This document shows positions 56,583 to 64,000 of a DNA stretch of 64,000 bases, piece by piece. Origin of the DNA: Linum tenue (taxonomy: Eukaryota > Streptophyta > Magnoliopsida > Malpighiales > Linaceae); assembly GCA_946122785.1 (NCBI GenBank), contig CAMGYJ010000002.1:38962495-39026494 (forward strand), written 5' to 3'. Below the pieces are notes generated by a model. That model was not told where the DNA came from, searched no databases, and saw only the letters and a list, made by a program, of their open reading frames with translations. The stretch's first letter is position 1, and each line of letters opens with the position of its first letter. Position numbers and translations under genes: made by a program.

Positions 56583-58560
56583 TTTTTTTTCAAAAGTTAA
56601 TCAATATATTGATCAGAAGCGAAGATAGTTACATCCTTAATTTTAACCAGACCATAAAATCAAAAAAACGACTCATAGTCGGGTACAATTAAAGGGCCTT
56701 CTTAGCCACCAAGTGGGTTACCCTATTACTACTCCGACCTACAAATCACACAGAGAATTCATTTTGAAGCTCCAAGCATCACACAACCTCCTCAAGAAGC
56801 ACACATATCCGGCTATCCCTGGTATTAGATTGATTGACCTTATCAATAATCACCTTAGCATCCCCTTCAAATCGCACCTCCATAAACTCAGATGCCCTAC
56901 ACCAGAGAATAGCCTCCCGGAGGGAGAGAACCTCAGTAACCAAGGGATCATCAATCCCAATGAGCTGAACCCCTTTAGCCAGGCTAATCTCCCCATCCTG
57001 ATTCATGACAATCATCCCACCAGCCGAATGAGACGCAACTTTGGTTGCCCCATCCCACATACATATTATAGGGAAATCTAGGGCCATCGCCATAGGTTGG
57101 ATAGGAGATCGTTGAATCCTATCAACCGGAAAACTTACCCATTCCTGATACTGCTGGTGGAATTGCCGCATTAAAGCTGGGATACCAAACTGCTTGCCCT
57201 CAAAGACAACCCAATTACGTGAACGCCAGATCCTTCAAAGGACAGCAGTGACAGCCATAACCAGCTGAGGTTGATGGATGAGCATTGATGGATGAGCATC
57301 ATCAACCTTTTTAGGACATGTGGGAAAGTGTGGCGAGGAAGCCACTGGCCAAGATACTCCAATCCCGCGTAATCTCATAAGGCCCTCGCCACTGGGCACT
57401 CAAGAAACAAATGCTCCAACGTCTTCGAATTCGCCCAGCAAACTGGACATCAAGGATGGACCTAGACCTTCTTTTCAATCAGAGCATCCGTCGTAGGGAG
57501 GAGACGGTTGAAGATTTTCCAAAGAAAAACCTTTAGCTTAGGGGGAATAGGAGCTGCCCACAACCGGATCCAGTTAGGCATGTCAATCTAACTAGAAACA
57601 ACCGCCATCGCCCGACTTTTTTGTTCAGCATGACTGCCAAATGGTAAGCAGATTTAACAGTGAAAGACCTGTCAGGTGTACAATGCCAAGTTAGGTGGTC
57701 CTCAACATTACCTCAACATTACCACTGTCTGAGCTTCAAATCACACCAGCGTCCTATCCCCGGACTAATGTCTGCATCAACCGTAAGCTTACCATAAGCA
57801 GGCAAGATTTGGGGATTAAACGTAGGGGGTAGTGGATGAAGGCGAGGCGCCCAATTGTCTGAAGCAACGGAGCAGCCTGGCCATTCCCATTTGCCAGCTG
57901 AGCCCCTGCATCAATAATTGCCGACCGAACATGATGCTTTGCCAACCACTAGACGGACGGGAACGCACAGTGGCATAAGGAAGCTTCCATGCGGAAAATA
58001 TTTCCCCTTATACATATGTGTAAGTAGAGAGTTGGGATCAATCTATATGCGCCAGCCATTAATCTTGGCTAGGAGCGCCTGATTGAAATGTTCGAAGCGG
58101 CGAAACCTCATCCCACCCTCATGTTTACTTCTACACATATTTCGCCAGGACATCCAATGTATTTTTGACTGCCCGTTCTCCACCCCCACTAAAACCTAGC
58201 AACGTTTTTATCCAGGAGGCGGCAGAGTGAGAGTGGGAGCTTAAAGCAGGACATAACATGTAATGACAAGGCCAGAGCAACAGACTTTATCAAGGTCTCC
58301 TTCGCTGCCCAAGATAGAGTTCGTTGTTTCCATCCCTAAAGTCGATCTAGCAACTTCTCCTCCAAAGAGCGAAACGTCTCCATTTTAGATTGAGCTATCA
58401 GAGTAGGCAATCCCAAATACTTATCGTGGACACCCACAACCCCCACTCCCAGGATCTGGCTCAGAAACTCTTGGTCAGGCACAACGATATTCTTGCTAAA
58501 GCAAACCGCTGATTTTGCAAAGTTAACCCGTTGGCCACTAAGTTGTAAACTATCTTATTC
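56583..58560 (-). mobile_element. LINE-2, decayed 5'-truncated LINE with RNase H-like domain, minus strand
   Basis: Minus-strand remnant of a second LINE family. Read from about 58550 it gives the post-RT region, the VRSAIIDAGAQLANGNG block (about 57880) that resembles W.SI...G...VGNG of plant LINEs, and a diverged zf-RVT region, then an RNase H-like domain at 57171-56779: MWDGATKVASHSAGGMIV, EVLSLREAILWCRA and RFEGDAKVII (acidic residues in D..., E... and D... positions). This domain is an RVT_3-type module of some plant LINEs. The 3' end is the A-rich run at about 56584-56592 (minus). Frameshifts and stops are common. Confidence 0.75.
56779..57171 (-). pseudogene. RNase H-like (RVT_3) domain of LINE-2
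   Basis: The longest open piece of LINE-2, 130 codons. Starts MRQFHQQYQEW as a linker; the RNase H-like fold is suggested by the DGAT...AGGMIVMNQDGE start, the E at TEVLSLREAIL and D at EGDAKVIID. It would trim RNA during target-primed copying. The fragment lacks an intact upstream RT, so it has no function on its own. Confidence 0.7.
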
Positions 58561-59270
58561 GTTTATGTGAAGAGAGAAGCGAGGGAGGAAAGCGATGTGC
58601 GAGGGAGGAGGAAGAGGGCTAGACAGAGAAAATTTGTTGGTATTTTTATTGTGAAATTTAAACTTAAAGTTGACTTAATTTTTAAATTTCAAAACTATCT
58701 CTAATTAATATCTAATTATCTATCGTTGGATAATGATTATTAATGAGGTTAGTATGTTATCTTTTCGGCTTGAGATATTGGTTACTGACCTATGAGTAAC
58801 TAAATCTGTACTTTTAGATCTAAGTGGCCCAGAAAATCGAGATCTAAGGGTTGTGAATTAAATGCATTTTATTTTCCCTAGTTTTCTTAATTGGCTCTTA
58901 TCTTTTTCGTTCAGACTCGGATTTTAATTTTTTTACACAGATGGAACGAGTTCATTGTGTTCTACAAAATGAAATCAATTGTCAATATATTTCGAGAAAC
59001 TTTTTTTCATACCTCCAGTTACCAACTACATACCATATGGTAACTTCTTCGTTTTTAAGTCATTTTCGAAAACGTTTGCTCAGAATGAACGAGTTCATCA
59101 TGATCTATTGGATCTACAAATTTCGGGGTGAAAAAAATACAAGACCAAAAATTACCATACTTTACCACTATGGTATGTGGGTGGTAACTTGTGGTAAACA
59201 ATGATGAAAGTCGTAAATGACAGTTAGTGTACTCCTACTATTATGAATTCAACTTTCCTATTATATTGGT

Positions 59271-59355
59271 ATGTTCATACCATCATGGTACGCTTTCATA
59301 CCATATGGTACGCTTTCATATCATATGGTATTAAATAGGAGCATACCATACGGTA
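59271..59355. repeat. 20-bp tandem repeat built on TACCATATGGTA
   Basis: GGTACGCTTTCATACCATAT repeats with a 20-bp period. TACCATCATGGTA (about 59278), TACCATATGGTA (59299), TATCATATGGTA (59319) and TACCATACGGTA (59344) follow each other; a further perfect TACCATATGGTA lies at 59031-59042. Confidence 0.8.
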
Positions 59356-61090
59356 TTGACTGGTAAAAAATGACTCAATTTTTTGTTCTGAAAATATATC
59401 AAAGTGGATATCATTTTAAAGAGCACAATTAATCTGATTTATCTATGCAAAAGAATTTAAATTTCGACTTAAAACGAGAGAGAAATCGTTCGTTAAAGAT
59501 TAAAGTGGAAAAGATAAAAGACTTTCCATGAGAGAGATGCTAATGTCATACTGACATGAACGAGTTACTCATGATTACTCACCATAAGGTTACTGACCTC
59601 ATCGGCTCCCCCTCTTTTCTACTTCTAAGCAAAAAAAAAATTATGAATATATAATATGAACAATTAAATGTGGCCCAAAATTCTTAAAATTAATCTGAAA
59701 TAAAATGATTTATCAAGACATCTTTTTGAGTTTTCTCAAACCATAATATAAGGCACGTGTTTCAATTTTTTAGAAATTAAGGATGGGAATAGAAAATTTG
59801 TTGAAATATAAAAATATCGACTAAATATCTTCACATATAATTGACAAACTATAGAACGTTCACATCATTTTTAATAGTTAATACTAATAATTGGCTTGAT
59901 AGAGGAGGCTTATGAGAGGCCACTAGCTAATGATGCAATTAATGCTTAACTTCATGAATATCTATGTTTTTTATTATCGAGAAACCTCAGTCTCATGAGC
60001 TATTTTGTGACAACGGGTCCTACTAAATCTATGGGCCACCTGCAATCAAATTCGACGCCAACTGGGCTTCGCCGCCAGTAGCCTTCTCTTTGAAAAAGAA
60101 TGCAAAAAACTAGTTTTGGATTTTAGCAGAGTTTTTGGTACCGGAAAAACGTATGTCAAAACCAGAGGGGGGGATGAGTTATTTATTGAAAATGAAGGGG
60201 TGCGTACGAAGGGAGACGACTCTTCATATGAGTGGTTACACACCAACCAGCACATTGGTTCATTTAAAATAATGAATAATTGCATCGGTTCGGCCCATGA
60301 TAGTTGGACCGGTTTGGTTATTCCAACCGCCACATCCGTTCAGTTCGATTTGGTTCAACTCGGTTTGGTCTGGTTGGTTAAACAAACCAATATTACCGAT
60401 TACCAACATTTTACATCAAATCGACTGAATTCGCGGCCAAGCCTTCCCACAGCTTACCAACATGGTACTTCAAGAGATTCTCTTGGATCTTTCCCCTTCC
60501 ATTTTCATTCACACCATTAAAAATCCCAACAATTAATCCAATAACCATGTTTGATTAATGAAGAAGCTAACCTTTAGCATGATTATCAAACCACTATCAA
60601 ACGGGTTGGCACTCGGCAGTGGTGTAACTTGTAGATAGGAGGGGTTGTAGGCTTGTAACCCTCAAGTTTGAAATATATGTAAAATTACATGTAATATTTG
60701 TACAAATTTAGAAATTAGAATAGTTAGTGAGCTTTTAGCCCCTTTCCGCAATTACCACAATTCAAATCATTTTCTCCCTCGTTCAAATTTCTGACTCCGT
60801 TACTATCGGTCAGTTGGACCATATCTGACCAAAACCTGTCTCTAGCAAGTCAGTTTTGAGTGTTAGCTGGTTGCCCGTCAAAATTGGGAAAATCGATGGT
60901 AGGGCCACATTTTATAGGTTTCGTCTTCGATGCACTCACTTTTTTGGGTGCGCACAATGTATTTGCCTCGTAATCGTCATTTTGAGTAGACAATTCACAT
61001 AAAAACAATGTCAACCGTCACTTGTGATATGATGGACAAGGAACTACATGAATTCTCACAAAAATCATTCAAAAGTTTTTTATCTGAAGA

Positions 61091-61150
61091 ATTTAGAGTT
61101 TAGGGATTTAGAGTTTACAATTTGGGGTTTAGGGTTAAGGTTCAGGGTAA
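61091..61150. repeat. Degenerate telomere-like motif run
   Basis: Several TTTAGGG-like units (GTTTAGGGATTTAG, GGGGTTTAGGGTTAAGG) within 60 bp. Plant telomere repeat is TTTAGGG. Too short and mixed for more than a mention. Confidence 0.4.
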
Positions 61151-61630
61151 TGCATTGATTAGTTAAGATCCAATGTTATATTATCATATTAGAGTGATGT
61201 TATAAATTAAAACAAAAATTCGATGTATTAAGCCTACTTTTAGAATTGGGTGCATCGTATGCATTCATTTTTGTGAGTGCACCAAAATATCCATGCTTAT
61301 TTGTATATATATATAGAAAATGTATAAAATGACTCATACAGATTGGACCCCATCAGAACATTAAACATCAAATCACTTGCTATCACGGCTCAACAACTTA
61401 ACCGATTTGATAACGTTAAGCAAAATTGGTTCCTTTATATGCTCATATTACATAATATTTTTTCCTTGAATCAACACCATAATATTAGCTAATAACCACA
61501 ACCCTAAATTCCAAGCTTTTCACAAACATCACCTCCTATAAAAGACGCATCAATCTTATAAAAAGCTACAACTCCAAGAACTACCAAAGCAAGAAACTTT
61601 GCAGTCCCTTTCATGATCGGTCCCTCCTCA

Positions 61631-63017
61631 TTAACAGCTCCCTCCAGCATCATATCTCACAAACCCCATCAGCTCCGGTCCTTCTAGCCTCGAGTTGTTC
61701 ATATAACTGCCCAAAATCCAAAGTCGAAAGGTAAAGAACTAGGCATTTGGGTAAAAAAACCCAAAAAGAAAGCTGCTGTAAATGTAAAAAAAAGCATTGG
61801 TAAATTACTGAACCTTTCCTCAGTGAACTTGGAGAAGGATCCTGCAGTTGGGATTGTCCCACACAAGTCATTGTTCGACACATCACTGCAGTGAACCAAC
61901 CCACAGTAAGAAAAAGGTGAAAGCTTCGATTAACCCAACTGAAAATTTCTTCTACTGATGTCGAACTTTCATGCTTACAGTATCTTAAGGCTTCCAAGCT
62001 TGGTAAGTTCCCTGGGAATCCTTCCACTCAATCTGTTCCCATTCAGCCTTCTGCACAAACATCAACTTAAATTCAGAAATGAACACATAAAAGAGATTTT
62101 GAGCGAGAGACAGAGAGAGGGAGAGAGCGAGCTTTACAGGAACTTGAGATTGGAGAGCTTAGAGAGGGAGGAAGGGATGGATCCAGTTAAATTATTGTGG
62201 TAGAGATCCAAGCTCAATAAGCTCTTGAGGTTTCCAAGCTCCTTTGGTATGGGTCCCGCCAGCTCATTCATGTACAGCTCCCTATTAATTACACACAAAG
62301 TACAATTAAGGTCTTGTCAATGTCATACAGTAGTACTAGTACACCATCATCTTTATATTAAATCTCCCTCCCTGACTTCTTCGCCAATGCAATTGATTAC
62401 AGAGGAAGTGGAAAAGTGAAAAGACAGAGAAGGGAAGGACGAAGGAAACTACTTACAGGTATTGAAGTCTCTCCAATTTCCCCAGTTCTGGAACTAGCCT
62501 TCCTGACAGCTTCGCATTCCCAAGGTCCCTGCCGACCCCAAAAGTTTTCATTTTTGGACTATGTTAATTTAATGAACTAGTCATAATAATAAAAAATTAA
62601 TCAATTGTTCCTCTGGAACTAAAACAGAGCTCTGTGAAGAAGAAGACGAAGAAGAAGAAGAAGAAGAAGAAGAAGAAGACTTACAGGCGGGTGATTCGGT
62701 TGTCGGAGTCGCAGGTGACGTGGAACCAAGTACAAGGATCGACCAGGGTTGGATCCCAGCTCTGGAGGACGAGGCCTGGGTCCTTCACCGCTCTTCTCAG
62801 AGCGAACAGAGCATCCCCTGTTTTAGTACGAAGTAATTTTAATTTAACAAAGCTTATGACACGAGATGGGGAAAAGGGGGAAATGGGGAGAAGAGAGAGT
62901 GAAAATCGGGTGAGTAAGATGAAGGAGGAGGAGCTAACCTTCCACGTTTGCTGTTGCCGGTTGTACAATGATTGGTAGGACTACAAGGAGTAGATGGAAG
63001 AAGGTGCAGATCGCCAT
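61631..63017 (-). CDS. Small secreted SERK-like leucine-rich-repeat protein, 215 aa, seven exons
   Basis: Extracellular LRR protein of the family of Arabidopsis LRR1 (At5g21090 type), related to the ectodomain of SERK/BAK1 co-receptors but with no membrane span or kinase. Exons (minus): 63017-62939, 62817-62685, 62528-62457, 62281-62138, 62050-61979, 61885-61814, 61706-61631; all splice sites are GT-AG and the sum, 648 nt, is one clean frame. A signal peptide (about 1-23) precedes the N-cap with [17 protein letters not shown] (Cys55, Cys62). Four full 24-residue LRRs follow (72-167), each LRR exon 72 or 144 nt, then a final repeat with NNDLCGTIP and a tail ending RLEGPELMG...SC. One N-glycosylation site is NLT in LRR3. 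Probably a regulator of receptor complexes at the cell surface; the role is inferred. The only intact host gene here. Confidence 0.92.
62640..62680. repeat. (GAA)n microsatellite in intron 2 of the LRR gene
   Basis: About 12 GAA units, ending six bases from the splice donor of exon 2 (minus). Confidence 0.9.
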
Positions 63018-63032
63018 GGATGAACTTCTGCA

Positions 63033-63034
<2 letters not shown>

Positions 63035-63068
<34 letters not shown>
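63035..63068. repeat. (AG)17 microsatellite in the 5' UTR of the LRR gene
   Basis: CT repeat on the coding (minus) strand, 18 bp upstream of the ATG. CT-rich 5' UTRs are common in plants. Confidence 0.9.
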
Positions 63069-63073
<5 letters not shown>

Positions 63074-63163
63074 AAAAGGGATTAGTGGGTTGTGATGGGA
63101 GGAGAATGAGTATGGTGTTATGGTATGGAAGGAAAGAATCAATGGAAGCAAGTGATGGAGGAA

Positions 63164-63171
63164 CTTTATAG
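63164..63171 (-). promoter_or_regulatory. TATA box of the LRR gene
   Basis: CTATAAAG on the minus strand, 147 bp upstream of the ATG, with ATTGGG (an inverted CCAAT) just before it. Gives a 5' UTR of about 115 nt if transcription starts 30 bp downstream. Confidence 0.65.
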
Positions 63172-63292
63172 ACCCAATAAAAAGGAAAAGGCGAAAGAAA
63201 ACAACTTTTGTGTTTTGTTTTGGGGTTTATGAGAGGAAAAGGTGGGGAAAAAGAAAAGAGATGGTGTCTTATGTTCTATTGTTCTGACTCTG

Positions 63293-64000
<708 letters not shown>

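Larger units (their letters stand above)
58561..61630. other. Intergenic stretch between LINE-2 and the LRR gene
   Basis: About 3 kb with no gene that I can support. Contents: the right flank repeat of LINE-2 (58562-58672), a cluster of CATACCATATGGTA palindromes (59031-59355), overlapping short ORFs on both strands at 60046-60520 without a recognisable domain, and a short telomere-like stretch at 61091-61150. The 3' UTR of the LRR gene should fall at the right edge. Confidence 0.55.

Noticed and set aside
60046..60520. Overlapping ORFs on both strands (95 and 134 codons)
   Set aside because: No domain, no similarity I recognise, no promoter or splice context; probably chance.
61631..63017. 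SERK/BAK1 receptor kinase
   Set aside because: The reading frame closes after the last LRR with the short Cys-ending tail typical of the small secreted LRR proteins; no Pro-rich hinge, membrane segment or kinase follows.

Overview
This is nuclear DNA of a flowering plant, almost certainly a eudicot. The evidence is nested Ty3/gypsy elements of the Athila type with a tRNA-Asp primer site, plant LINEs, a Mutator-like transposase next to a plant-mobile-domain gene, and one intact seven-exon host gene for a small secreted SERK-like leucine-rich-repeat protein. I cannot name the species. The window looks like repeat-rich (pericentromere-like) chromatin ending at a gene.

Layout. 1-20834 and 32456-53334 are two copies of the same ~20.8 kb segment. 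The first is cut by a run of 100 Ns (20835-20934). Each copy holds, in order: the gag start, primer site and 5' LTR of a minus-strand Athila-like element (element D, LTR type 1); two minus-strand LTRs of a second family (LTR type 2), one a clean solo LTR with target duplication ATACT; about 1.9 kb of unrecognised DNA; the 5' half of a LINE; and inside its reverse transcriptase, an Athila-like element (element A). In the second copy element A is complete (42280-54641): two 1364-bp LTRs about 1% different, target duplication TGAGT, and the LINE reading frame resuming exactly on the far side (54647-56248).

20935-32455 is single copy here. It holds a LINE scrap, AT-rich tandem repeats, a Mutator-like transposase abutting a convergent plant-mobile-domain gene, more tandem repeats with a GC-rich hairpin and minisatellite, and the 3' part of element D (a gag fused to the late ORF by loss of all of pol), interrupted by a plus-strand fragment of a type-2 element. 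56250-61600 holds a decayed minus-strand LINE and otherwise no gene. 61631-63017 is the host LRR gene with a TATA box and long CT/GA microsatellites upstream.

How it works together. Element A carries gag, protease, an RT cut off before its catalytic motif, RNase H, integrase with a D-to-N change at a catalytic position, and a late Athila-type ORF. It therefore could not have mobilised itself, yet its LTRs are young, so it was probably moved in trans. The most unusual signal is a set of ~90-bp-phased palindromes (TACCCGACCGGGTA). They lie just upstream of the TATA-like box in the LTR, and again, as a five-unit array with its own TATA-like box and a 5'-UTR intron, upstream of the late ORF. The type-2 LTRs carry at the same place either a related palindrome or an unrelated one (TTGCACGGCCGTGCAA). 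This suggests exchangeable promoter or silencing-control modules.

Caution: the duplication beside an N gap, with single-base indels differing between copies, may be an assembly artefact.
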